In this document: piece after piece, positions 49,198 to 56,968 of the stretch | How positions within the stretch are numbered: the stretch's first letter is position 1 | How the letters are laid out: every line of letters starts with the position of its first letter | Assembly: GCF_016741775.1 (NCBI RefSeq) | Contig: NZ_JAERRK010000008.1 | Coordinates: 248,001 to 312,000 of the forward strand | Direction: 5' to 3' | Length of the DNA: 64,000 nt | Source: Streptomyces actinomycinicus | Lineage (GTDB): Bacteria; Actinomycetota; Actinomycetes; Streptomycetales; Streptomycetaceae | The notes under the pieces: model-generated | Databases searched by the model: none | What the model saw: only the letters and a program-made list of their open reading frames with translations | What the model was told of the DNA's origin: nothing | Program-made: the position numbers and the translations under genes

Positions 49198-52008
49198 GTG
49201 CGACGGGACTTCCAGGAGCCTGCCAGGATCCGCCCCGACCTGGTCATCGGCCGCGAGGAGTTGTTCGCCGGCGCCCGTGAGCAACTCGCCTCGGGGGGCA
49301 GCGTGCTGCTCCACGGCCCTGCCGGAATAGGGAAATCCACCATCCTGCGGGCATTGGCCGAGGAATACGGCGCCGCCGCGCGCACCGTGTTGCGCTGCTC
49401 CGCCACCGAGTCCGAATCGCACCTTCCGTTTCTCGCCCTCGCCGACCTGCTCGGTCTGGTCCTCGACGACGTCGCCCCCCGGCTGCCCGCCGCCCAGCGC
49501 ACCGCCCTGGAGTCGGCGCTCACCGGCCGCGGCGAGTCCAGCCTCCAGCGCGACGGCCTCGCCCTGCGCCTGGCGGTGCTCTCCGCGCTGCGCACCCTCG
49601 CCGACCGCGGCCCGGTCCTGGTCGTCGCCGACGACCTGCAGTGGCTGGACCCGGCCAGCGCCGAACTGCTCGGCTTCGCCGCCCGGCGCCTGGAGGGCAC
49701 ACCCGTGCAACTGCTCTGCGCGGTCCGCACGGAGGCGCAGGAGAGCCAGGAGTACGACCGCCACCTGCGCGCCTGTCCGCCGGACACCCTCGCGGTCCGG
49801 CTGGGCCCCCTCTCCCGGGCCCAGGTCGCCCAGCTGCTCGACCACCGCGGCCACGGCGGCCTGCCCCGCTCCACGGTCCGCGACATCCACCGCACCAGCG
49901 GCGGCAACCCGCTGTTCGCGCTGGAACTCGGCCGCGCCCTCGCCGGCAGCCCCACCCCGCCCCGGCCCGGCGAGCCGCTGCCCGTGCCGACCTCGCTGCG
50001 CGCCCTGGTGCTCAGCCGCCTGGACATGCTCTCCGTCGAGGCCCGCCGCACCCTGCTGGTGGCCAGCGCCGGCGCCCGCCCCACCCCCGCGCTGCTGCAC
50101 GCGGCGGGCCGGGAGAACGCCGAGGCCGAGTGCGCCCAGGCCGCCGAACTCGGGCTGCTGGCCACCGAGCCGGACGCCCCGGCCGTCCGCTTCGCGCATC
50201 CGCTGATCTCCGCCGCGCTGTACGCGGAGGCGCCCGCCCAGGAGCGCCGGGCCGCCCACGCGGCCCTGTCCACCGCCGCATCCGACCCGATCGAACGGGC
50301 CCGGCACCTGGCCCTGGCCACCACCGGCACCGACCCCGAGGTCGCCGCCCGGCTCGCCGAGGCCGCCGCCCTCGCCCGGGACCGCGGGGCGCCTTCGGTC
50401 GCCGCCCAGCTCGGACTGCTCGCCGCCCGGCACACCCCCGCCGACGGCAGCCCCGGCCAGGAGGAGCGCCGGCTCACCGCCGCGGAGGACGCCATCACCG
50501 CCGGCGAGGTCGACCTGGCCCGGGACATCGCCCGGGAGGTGCTGACCCGGGCGACTGTGCCCGCCGACCGGGTGCGGGCCTGGATCATCGTCATCGACAC
50601 CGCCGGCCACACCATGGCCGAGGTCGACGCCGTCTTCCCGCAGGCGCTCGCCGACGCCGGCGACGACCCCCGGCTGCTGGCCCTGGTCCACTACCAGCTG
50701 GCCTGGCGGGCCCTCATCGTCGAGGGCGACTTCACCGAGGCCCGGCAGGCCGCCGCGCACTCCGCCGAGCTGGCCGCACGCGGCGGCGACCGGCGCACCG
50801 AACTGCTCTCCCTCGCCTTCCAGGCGCAGACGGAGACCCTGATGGGCCATCCGGAGGCGCCCCGCACCATCAAGCGGGCCCTGACGGAACCCCAGGACCC
50901 CCGGGTGACCTGGCATCACAACGGCGCCGGCAGCGCCCGGTTCCGCTGGCTGGTGATGAGCGACCAGCTGGCCGAGGCACGGGCCACGGTCACCGCCCTG
51001 CTGCGCGAGGTCCGCAAGCGCGGCTCGGTGGAGAGCGAGGTGCACTTCCTGCGTGGCCTCGCCGAGACCGAACTGCGCGCCGGGCACTGCGGGCGCGCGC
51101 TCGACCTGGCCCGCGACAGCCTGCGCCTCGCCCGGGACTCCGGGATCGGCGAGACCGCCTCGGCGATGCTCACCTCGCTCGCGGAGGCCTCCGGCGGCGA
51201 CGTGGACCGGGCACTGGCGCTCGCGCGGGAGGCGGTGGAGCACGCCGAGGAGGACGGCGACCAGATGTACCTCTCCCGGGCCCTGGGCGCCCTCGGTTAC
51301 GCCCAGCTGGTGGCCGGGGATCCGGCGGGCACCGTCCGCTCGCTGCGCCGGGTGCGCCGGCTGGAGCTGGGGCTCGGCATCACCGACCCGGCCCGGGGCC
51401 GCTGGCAGGGCGACCTCGCCGAGGCGCTCGTCCGGATCGGTGAGCCCGCCGAGGCGCAGGACGTCATCGACACCAGCCGGGAGCACGCACTGCGGCTCGG
51501 CCGGGGAAGCGTGCTGGCCGTGCTCGACCGGTCCGAGGCCCTGGTCCGCGCGGCCCAGGGCGACCTGGAGGCCGCCGTCGCCCAGCTGACGTCCGCTCAG
51601 GACCGGCTGACCGGGCTCGGCTACGGCCTGGAGGAGGCACGGGCCGCGTTCGCCCTGGCCCGGCTGCGCGGCAGGCGCCCCGGCTCACCGGCGTACGACG
51701 AGGCCACCCGGATGTTCCGCCGCTGCCGGGCGCTGCCCTGGCTGCGCCAAGTGGACGAGGCCCTCACCCCCGAGCCGGAACCCGCGCCGGCCGTACCGGA
51801 CGCGCTGGACGCCCTGCACGTGCTGGCCGCGATGGAGCGTCAGGTCGCCTCGCTCGTCATGGAGGGCGCCACCAACCGGGAGATCGCGGCCCGGCTGTTC
51901 ATCAGCGTGAAGACGGTGGAGGCGACCCTGACCCGGGTCTACCGCAAGCTGGGGATCCGTTCGCGCGTCGACATCGTCCGATTGGCCGCAGGTCGACGGG
52001 CGCGCTGA
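49198..52008 (+). CDS. Large LAL (LuxR-type) ATP-binding regulator
   Basis: A 936-residue MalT/LAL-family regulator. The P-loop LLHGPAGIGKSTILR is near residue 35, Walker B VLVVADDLQWLDPAS near 145, then winged-helix and TPR-like helical repeats (about 300-850), and the C-terminal LuxR HTH (VASLVMEGATNREIAARLFISVKTVEATLTRVYRKLG in adjoining segments). GTG 49198 gives a proper 8-nt spacing to GAGGGGAG; GTG 49192 is the alternative. It is followed by a secreted trypsin gene, and both promoters have TTTCCCTCACC, so it probably activates the trypsin and its own gene. Confidence 0.88.
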   Translation: MRRDFQEPARIRPDLVIGREELFAGAREQLASGGSVLLHGPAGIGKSTILRALAEEYGAAARTVLRCSATESESHLPFLALADLLGLVLDDVAPRLPAAQRTALESALTGRGESSLQRDGLALRLAVLSALRTLADRGPVLVVADDLQWLDPASAELLGFAARRLEGTPVQLLCAVRTEAQESQEYDRHLRACPPDTLAVRLGPLSRAQVAQLLDHRGHGGLPRSTVRDIHRTSGGNPLFALELGRALAGSPTPPRPGEPLPVPTSLRALVLSRLDMLSVEARRTLLVASAGARPTPALLHAAGRENAEAECAQAAELGLLATEPDAPAVRFAHPLISAALYAEAPAQERRAAHAALSTAASDPIERARHLALATTGTDPEVAARLAEAAALARDRGAPSVAAQLGLLAARHTPADGSPGQEERRLTAAEDAITAGEVDLARDIAREVLTRATVPADRVRAWIIVIDTAGHTMAEVDAVFPQALADAGDDPRLLALVHYQLAWRALIVEGDFTEARQAAAHSAELAARGGDRRTELLSLAFQAQTETLMGHPEAPRTIKRALTEPQDPRVTWHHNGAGSARFRWLVMSDQLAEARATVTALLREVRKRGSVESEVHFLRGLAETELRAGHCGRALDLARDSLRLARDSGIGETASAMLTSLAEASGGDVDRALALAREAVEHAEEDGDQMYLSRALGALGYAQLVAGDPAGTVRSLRRVRRLELGLGITDPARGRWQGDLAEALVRIGEPAEAQDVIDTSREHALRLGRGSVLAVLDRSEALVRAAQGDLEAAVAQLTSAQDRLTGLGYGLEEARAAFALARLRGRRPGSPAYDEATRMFRRCRALPWLRQVDEALTPEPEPAPAVPDALDALHVLAAMERQVASLVMEGATNREIAARLFISVKTVEATLTRVYRKLGIRSRVDIVRLAAGRRAR

Positions 52009-52036
52009 GCGGCGCGCTAGTTAACTGATCCGGACC

Positions 52037-52094
52037 GAGGGTTTTCCCTCACCCAACCCCCTAGGGGGTTCCCTCATTGGGAGCCGAGGGTTCC
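52037..52094. promoter_or_regulatory. Trypsin promoter region with GAGGG/CCCTC repeats
   Basis: GAGGGTTTTCCCTC (52037-52050), TTTCCCTCACC (52043-52053), AACCCCCTAGGGGGTT (52055-52070, perfect palindrome), TTCCCTCA (52069-52076) and CCGAGGGTTCC (52084-52094) give four CCCTC/GAGGG half-sites in both orientations within 60 bp. This is like a MalT/LAL operator cluster. Confidence 0.6.
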
Positions 52095-52211
52095 GGGTCC
52101 TAGCGTAAAGGGCGTGCCGCTCGCCCGGGCACATGGGGGTCGGTCCCGCGACCCCCATGCACAACCCACCCGCGCGATCCCCCACCGGTGCAACCCCCAC
52201 TGAGGAGACTC

Positions 52212-53003
52212 ATGTTCGGGCCCAGACGTGCCAGAAAGACCGCCGCGACCCTGGTGGCCACCGCCGCCGCAGCGGCGACCGCGCTGATCGCCGCCCCCAC
52301 GGCGAACGCCGCGCCCCAGCCCATCGTCGGCGGTACGACCACCACGACGACCGCGTACCCGTTCATGATGCAGATCACGGACGCGTCCCAGAACCAGTTC
52401 TGCGGCGGCACCCTCGTGGCGCCCAAGAAGGTCGTGACGGCCGCGCACTGCATGGTCGGCGAGAGCACCGGCAGCGTCCGCGTGGTCGGTGGCCGGACCT
52501 ACCTGAACGGCACCAACGGCACGGTGAGCCGGGTCAGCAAGATCTGGATCAACCCGGACTACACGGACGCCACCAACGGCGACGACGTGGCCGTGCTGAC
52601 CCTGTCGACGTCGATGCCGTACACCGCGGCGAAGTACGTCTCCTCCTCCCAGACGAGCGTCTACGCGGCCGGCACCACGGCCCGGATCCTCGGCTGGGGC
52701 ACCACATCGGAGAACGGCAGCTCCTCCAACCAGCTGCGGACCGCGACCGTCCCGGTCGTGTCCGACTCCAGCTGCCGTTCCTCCTACGGCTCGGACTTCG
52801 TGCAGTCCGACATGGTGTGCGCCGGCTACAGCGCCGGCGGCGTAGACACCTGCCAGGGCGACAGCGGCGGTCCCCTGCTCATCGGGGGCGTCCTGGCAGG
52901 GATCACTTCCTGGGGCGAGGGGTGCGCGGAGGCGGGTTACCCGGGTGTCTACACCCGGCTGACCGCCTTCTCGGACCTGGTGACCGCACAGGTCAACTCG
53001 TGA
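52212..53003 (+). CDS. Secreted trypsin (S. griseus trypsin type)
   Basis: A 263-residue exported serine protease. The signal peptide with a basic start ends near ALIAAPTANAAP, and the mature sequence begins after a short propeptide with IVGG at about residue 38. Catalytic His in VTAAHCM, Asp in DDVAVLTL and Ser in GDSGGPLL are present, as is the S1 aspartate in VDTCQGDSGGP. Six cysteines (FCGGTL/AAHC, SSCRSS/VCAG, TCQGD/GCAE) match the trypsin disulfide pattern. ATG 52212 follows GAGGAG. It is the likely target of the LAL regulator. Confidence 0.95.
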   Translation: MFGPRRARKTAATLVATAAAAATALIAAPTANAAPQPIVGGTTTTTTAYPFMMQITDASQNQFCGGTLVAPKKVVTAAHCMVGESTGSVRVVGGRTYLNGTNGTVSRVSKIWINPDYTDATNGDDVAVLTLSTSMPYTAAKYVSSSQTSVYAAGTTARILGWGTTSENGSSSNQLRTATVPVVSDSSCRSSYGSDFVQSDMVCAGYSAGGVDTCQGDSGGPLLIGGVLAGITSWGEGCAEAGYPGVYTRLTAFSDLVTAQVNS

Positions 53004-53040
53004 CCCGGAAGACTTCCCGAGCATCCCTCGGGTGATTGCC

Positions 53041-53083
53041 AGGGTGCGTTGCGGGCCACCACGAGCGGCCCGCAACGCACCCT
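53041..53083 (+). terminator. Terminator of the trypsin gene
   Basis: A perfect 17-bp inverted repeat (53041-53057 with 53067-53083) with a 9-nt loop, 37 nt after the stop, in front of the convergent AlkZ-like gene. Confidence 0.88.
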
Positions 53084-53125
53084 ATCCATGCACGGTGCGC
53101 TCCCACGCCTCGAGCGGGTGCACCC

Positions 53126-54274
53126 TCACCGTCGTACGACGTCACCGAAGCGGATGTCGTACGACGCCTCCGGGTGCATGACGCGCAGCAGCCGCTCGCC
53201 CTCCTCGGTCACCTGCTCCCGCTGGGCCTTCGTCAGCGCGCCGAACGGCTCGACCACCAGGGTGCCCGGGTCGAGTTTCCACAGGCCGGCCAGGAAGCCG
53301 TCGACCAGCAGGGTCCGGTGGGCCTGGTTGCCCGTCCAGCTCCGGCCCCGGTGGGCGGCCGGTACGACGCGGGCGCGGTCGGCGTGGGAGAGCAGGAGAT
53401 TGTCGAACTCGGGCAGGAAGCGGGGCGGGGCCGGGACGTCCGGGCCGGGGCGCGGGGCGTCGGGCAGGTCGAACAGTTCCACGCCGTTCGGGTCGCGGAA
53501 CGTCAGCAGCCGGGGGCGCAGCCGGTCGAAGGCGGGCCGCAGGCGGGTGAGCCCGGCCCAGGTCTGCATGTCCTTCACGGAGGCGGGGCCGAAGGCCGCG
53601 AGATAGCGCAGGATCACGGACTCCGGTTCCGGAGCCGGTCCCGCGGGGCGGCCCAGCCAGTGCTCGGCGGTGGTGAGGGCGACCTGACCGCTCTCCCCCC
53701 ACAGGCCGCGCGGGGTGACCTGGACGAGCGGGAGCGTGCAGCGGGCGGCGACGGCGAGGGCCCCGGGGTCGGCGTCCGGCCAGACGGCGCCGAGGGCCTG
53801 GCGCAGCTGGGCCATGGTCCGCGGTCCGGCCTCGACCAGGTCGCGGGCGACGGCGGCGAGGCGGTCCAGGTCGACGCCGGCCAGGCCGGAGCGGAAGTTC
53901 ACCAGTTCGCGGTCGCGGGCCGGCTGGACGAAGGGCCGCAGGGCGAGGCAGTCGTCGGCGGTGTGGGTGTGGATCGTGGAGCGCAGGGTGACGATCCGGA
54001 CGACCTCGCGGCCGGCCATGAGCGTGGACAGCCGCTCCGGCGCGAAGCCGTCCAGGCGGGCGGCGAGGGCGTAGTACGGGGGCCGGACGTTCTGCGCCTG
54101 GAGGCCGACGAGGTGCCCCACCGCGTCCAGGACGGACCTGCCGGACCGGCGCAGCAGGAGCTGCCGGGCGAGCGTGGCGCGGTTCAGGGCGCGGGCGTCC
54201 AGCACGGGCGCCGCCGCCGTGCTCGTCGCGCCGCTGCCACGGGCACTGCTGCGCTGTGCGCTGCTCTTCGTCAT
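53126..54274 (-). CDS. AlkZ-like winged-helix DNA-binding protein (HTH_42)
   Basis: A 382-residue member of the winged-helix HTH_42/AlkZ superfamily. The glycosylase motif LQAQNVRPPYYALAARL near residue 58 carries the QxQ pair used by AlkZ/AlkX interstrand-crosslink glycosylases. RIVTLRSTIHTHTADD and SWTGNQAHRTLLVDG also fit. Whether it removes alkylated bases from self DNA or serves an antibiotic producer is unknown; the nearest biosynthetic genes are not of a DNA-alkylator type. ATG 54274 has a weak ribosome site. A perfect operator-like palindrome lies 20 nt upstream. Confidence 0.8.
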   Translation of the reverse strand: MTKSSAQRSSARGSGATSTAAAPVLDARALNRATLARQLLLRRSGRSVLDAVGHLVGLQAQNVRPPYYALAARLDGFAPERLSTLMAGREVVRIVTLRSTIHTHTADDCLALRPFVQPARDRELVNFRSGLAGVDLDRLAAVARDLVEAGPRTMAQLRQALGAVWPDADPGALAVAARCTLPLVQVTPRGLWGESGQVALTTAEHWLGRPAGPAPEPESVILRYLAAFGPASVKDMQTWAGLTRLRPAFDRLRPRLLTFRDPNGVELFDLPDAPRPGPDVPAPPRFLPEFDNLLLSHADRARVVPAAHRGRSWTGNQAHRTLLVDGFLAGLWKLDPGTLVVEPFGALTKAQREQVTEEGERLLRVMHPEASYDIRFGDVVRR

Positions 54275-54293
54275 GGCCGCACGCTAACGCCCG

Positions 54294-54316
54294 TTGCGGA
54301 CACCCGGTGTCCGCAA
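54294..54316. promoter_or_regulatory. Perfect 23-bp palindrome (11-bp arms)
   Basis: TTGCGGACACC (54294-54304), a central C, and GGTGTCCGCAA (54306-54316) form an inverted repeat with a 1-nt centre. It lies 20 nt upstream of the AlkZ-like start. The arms would suit a TetR- or LacI-type dimer; no such regulator gene is adjacent. Confidence 0.65.
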
Positions 54317-54394
54317 TACGCGAAGCGCTCCCGCACCGGGCCGGGCACCCGTCCCGGGAGACCGTGGACATCCTGCTCCCACCCCCGCTGAGTG

Positions 54395-54598
54395 ATCACG
54401 CGGGCAGAGCGAGGAGGTCAAGAAGATCTCGTCGTGGGCAGCCGTCCTCTTCGCGCCCACCCTCGTCGGCACGATCTAGGCATGGACTTCCGGCACATGC
54501 CGGAGCTGGGCCGGACCTTCGGATACCCCTTCGCCGTCGGGCTGATGGGAGTGGTGTGTCTGACGCTGTACCTCGTCTTCGAGAAGCGGGACTGGCTG
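54395..54598 (+). pseudogene. CorA magnesium transporter C-terminal remnant
   Basis: The frame reads SRGQSEEVKKISSWAAVLF then APTLVGTI up to a TAG at 54477-54479. In the shifted frame it continues GMDFRHMPELGRTFGYPFAVG and LYLVFEKRDWL, which is the characteristic CorA C-terminus (ISSWAAVLFAPTLVGTIYGMNF...MPEL...GYP). One base has been lost at TAC-GGC (now TAGGC). Nothing upstream matches the long cytoplasmic CorA domain, so only the last 65 or so residues remain. Confidence 0.8.
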
Positions 54599-54664
54599 TG
54601 GGGAATGTCCGTGGTCCGTGCGGTGTCGTACCGGTGGACCGGGGACTCGGCGGAAGGGGCGGGA

Positions 54665-55507
54665 ATGAACGAGGCGTTGGTGCTGGGCGGCGGCGGTGTG
54701 GGCGGGATCGCCTGGATGACCGGGCTGCTGGCGGGGCTCGCCGATGCCGGGCGGGACCTGACGGGGGCCGAACTGCTGGTGGGTACGTCCGCCGGGTCGG
54801 CCGTGGCGGCCCAGCTCGGCAGCGGGCTGGGCCTGGACGAGCTGTACGCCCGGCAGGTGGAGCCGGCACTGCAGGCCGCGGAGATCATGGCCGAGATGGA
54901 CCTGGAGAAGTTCGCCGCGGAGATCGGCGCCGCCGCCGCATCGGCCGCATCGGTGGCGGAGTTGCGGCGCGCCGTCGGACGGGTGGCACTCGGGGCGCGC
55001 ACGGTCTCCGAGCCCGAGCGGCGCGCGGTGATCGAGTCCCGGCTGCCCTCCCACGGGTGGCCGCGGCGGGCACTGAAGATCGTGGCGGTGGACGCGGAGA
55101 GCGGTGAGCCGCGGGTCTTCGACCGGGCCTCGGGCGTACCGCTGGTCGATGCCGTGGCGGCGAGCTGCGCCGTGCCGGGCGTATGGCCCCCGGTCACGAT
55201 CGGCGAACGCCGGTACGTGGACGGCGGGATACGTTCCGTCGCCAACGCCGACCTGGCCGCCGGGGCCGGCCGGGTGCTGGTGCTGTCCCCGATGGGCGGC
55301 ACCGAGCCGTTCCCCAGCGAGCAGCCGCTGGAGCGGTCTGTGGAGGAGCTGCGTGCCCAGGGCGCCGAGGTCGCGGTCGTCGTTCCCGACGAGGCGTCGG
55401 CCGCGGCGATCGGCGACAACGCGCTGGACCCGGCCACCCGCCGCCCGGCCGCCGAGGCGGGCCGGGCACAGGGACGCACGCTCGCCCTCCCCTGGGGGCA
55501 GGACTGA
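54665..55507 (+). CDS. Patatin-like phospholipase
   Basis: A 280-residue patatin-domain protein. The oxyanion loop LGGGGVGGIAWMTG is at residues 6-19, the nucleophile elbow LVGTSAGSAVAA (GxSxG) near 40, and the dyad aspartate in RYVDGGIRSVANADLA near 190. Such proteins hydrolyse phospholipids or other acyl esters. ATG 54665 follows GGAAGGGG. A long upstream frame extends into the CorA remnant (to 54392) but is not homologous to patatin, so I exclude it. No signal peptide, so cytoplasmic or peripheral. Substrate unknown. Confidence 0.88.
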   Translation: MNEALVLGGGGVGGIAWMTGLLAGLADAGRDLTGAELLVGTSAGSAVAAQLGSGLGLDELYARQVEPALQAAEIMAEMDLEKFAAEIGAAAASAASVAELRRAVGRVALGARTVSEPERRAVIESRLPSHGWPRRALKIVAVDAESGEPRVFDRASGVPLVDAVAASCAVPGVWPPVTIGERRYVDGGIRSVANADLAAGAGRVLVLSPMGGTEPFPSEQPLERSVEELRAQGAEVAVVVPDEASAAAIGDNALDPATRRPAAEAGRAQGRTLALPWGQD

Positions 55508-55600
55508 GCCTGCACACGCCCACGGCAGAGGGCTGACCAGACACACGCCCACGGCACAGGGCTGACCACGCACACGCCCCTGGCACAGGGCTGACCCCGG
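55504..55600. repeat. Three tandem 29-bp repeats
   Basis: Units starting at 55504, 55533 and 55562 share the core CACACGCCCACGGCACAGG with one to three changes; a partial fourth starts at 55591. The first unit overlaps the patatin stop. They precede a terminator hairpin. Confidence 0.75.
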
Positions 55601-55606
55601 CCTGTG

Positions 55607-55639
55607 CCTGCCGGCCCACGGCGACGGCGGGCCGGCAGG
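55607..55639. terminator. Terminator between patatin and the PknG-type operon
   Basis: A perfect 11-bp inverted repeat (55607-55617 with 55629-55639) with an 11-nt loop. It lies 13 nt past the last gene of the minus-strand operon and 100 nt past the patatin stop, so it may serve both. Confidence 0.75.
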
Positions 55640-55651
55640 GCTGGCGCCGGT

Positions 55652-56968
55652 TCAGGGTCTGGGATCGCACACGGACGGTACCCAGGTCAGCCCCGGGGTG
55701 TCACTGAGGGTGTCCAGGGAGCGCAGCAGCGCGTCCAGGTGCCGGGAGTCGGCGAGGAATTCGATCGTCGCCTCGGCGAACGCGTCGCGTACCGAGGGCG
55801 GCATCGCGTCGGAGGCGTCGAAGCAGTGCACCGCGCCCTTGTCCAGCAGGACGGCGGCGAGGGAGCGCTGCCAGGGGGAGATGCTCCCGGGAGCGGGCTG
55901 GGCGCCGGTGTGGACGGAGAAGCCGGACTCCGCGACACTCCAGGCGCGTTGGGCGTCTGCCGATGCCAGGTAGCGGATCAGCCGCTCGGCCTGCGGGGTG
56001 CTGTGCAGCAGGGCGACCAGGTCCCCGGAGACCTCCCACGCCTGGTTGGCGGGTGCCCCGAACAACAGCCGCGCCGACGGCTCGTAGCGGCCGTCGACGC
56101 GCTTCCAGGGGGGCTTGCTGCGGATGAACGACGCCTGGTGCTCCAGCGTGCAGCCCCGTGGGCTCGCGGCCACCGGTCGCGACGCCTCCCCGTACGGCGT
56201 CTTCAGGGCCCGCCGGACGAGGCCGGGGTCGCCGTCGGCACCTACCAGGTCGCGCCAGGTGGTCCACGCCTTCCTCACCTGTGGCGACCGCCAGGGCAGA
56301 TCGCCGCGCGCCCACTCCTCGTAGACGCGCGGGCCGGACTGCTGGAGCAGGATGTCCTCGATCCAGTCGGTGCCGGGCCAGCCACTGGTGGCGCCGGACC
56401 CCATGCCGACGCACCACCGGGCCGGCTGCTCCACCGCCTGCCTGCGCTGCTCCTCACCCACGTCTGCCGGGTACCAGACGATGCTCTTCACATCCGCCTT
56501 GAGCGGGAACCAGTAGACGTGCCCATCCGCGAGCGGCGTGGCCCAGGACGTGCCGAAGTCGGCACCGCGCACGAGACCTTCGAGGGGCACGAGGTGCTTC
56601 TGCCGGGCGTACTCGGCCAGTTCCCCCGGGCCGGTGAGCACCACCACGTCGGGCGGCGTCCCGGCCTCCACGTCCGCCCCGAGCACCTGGCTCTCGGCGT
56701 TGCTGCCCTGGTAGTCGACGTGGATGTGGTACTTCCGCTCGAACGGTTCGATGACCGCCTTCCGAAAGTGCGATTCGTCGTCGGCGGTCCAGTTGGCGAG
56801 GAGGGTGACGGTCGGTTCCTGCCCGAGGGCGCGTACGCCGATCACGACGGCCGCCGCCAGGACGGCCAGGCAGCTCGCCACGACGGTGACGGTGCGGACC
56901 AGACGGCGGGAGGAGCGGGACGGGGGGCCGGGGGCGGCCGTCACGGGGCCGCCGGGGCAGGCGCTCAC
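55652..56968 (-). CDS. Membrane-anchored extracellular solute-binding protein
   Basis: A 438-residue type I periplasmic-type binding protein (ABC sugar-binding-like fold). An N-terminal uncleaved helix (about 23-43, VVASCLAVLAAAVVIGVRAL) anchors it. The domain then reads TVTLLANWTADDESHFRKAVI, GTPPDVVVLTGPGELAEYA and VYWFPLKADVKSIVWY, as in SBP_bac_1/8 proteins. No clear lipobox is present. GTG 56968 overlaps the upstream stop by 4 nt (GTGA). There is no ABC permease or ATPase in the operon, so it is a sensor candidate rather than a transporter subunit. It is the last gene of the PknG-type operon. Confidence 0.8.
   Translation of the reverse strand: MSACPGGPVTAAPGPPSRSSRRLVRTVTVVASCLAVLAAAVVIGVRALGQEPTVTLLANWTADDESHFRKAVIEPFERKYHIHVDYQGSNAESQVLGADVEAGTPPDVVVLTGPGELAEYARQKHLVPLEGLVRGADFGTSWATPLADGHVYWFPLKADVKSIVWYPADVGEEQRRQAVEQPARWCVGMGSGATSGWPGTDWIEDILLQQSGPRVYEEWARGDLPWRSPQVRKAWTTWRDLVGADGDPGLVRRALKTPYGEASRPVAASPRGCTLEHQASFIRSKPPWKRVDGRYEPSARLLFGAPANQAWEVSGDLVALLHSTPQAERLIRYLASADAQRAWSVAESGFSVHTGAQPAPGSISPWQRSLAAVLLDKGAVHCFDASDAMPPSVRDAFAEATIEFLADSRHLDALLRSLDTLSDTPGLTWVPSVCDPRP

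Noticed and set aside
54392..54664. N-terminal extension of the patatin protein
   Set aside because: The frame contains a CorA C-terminus, not patatin sequence, and ATG 54665 has a good ribosome site.
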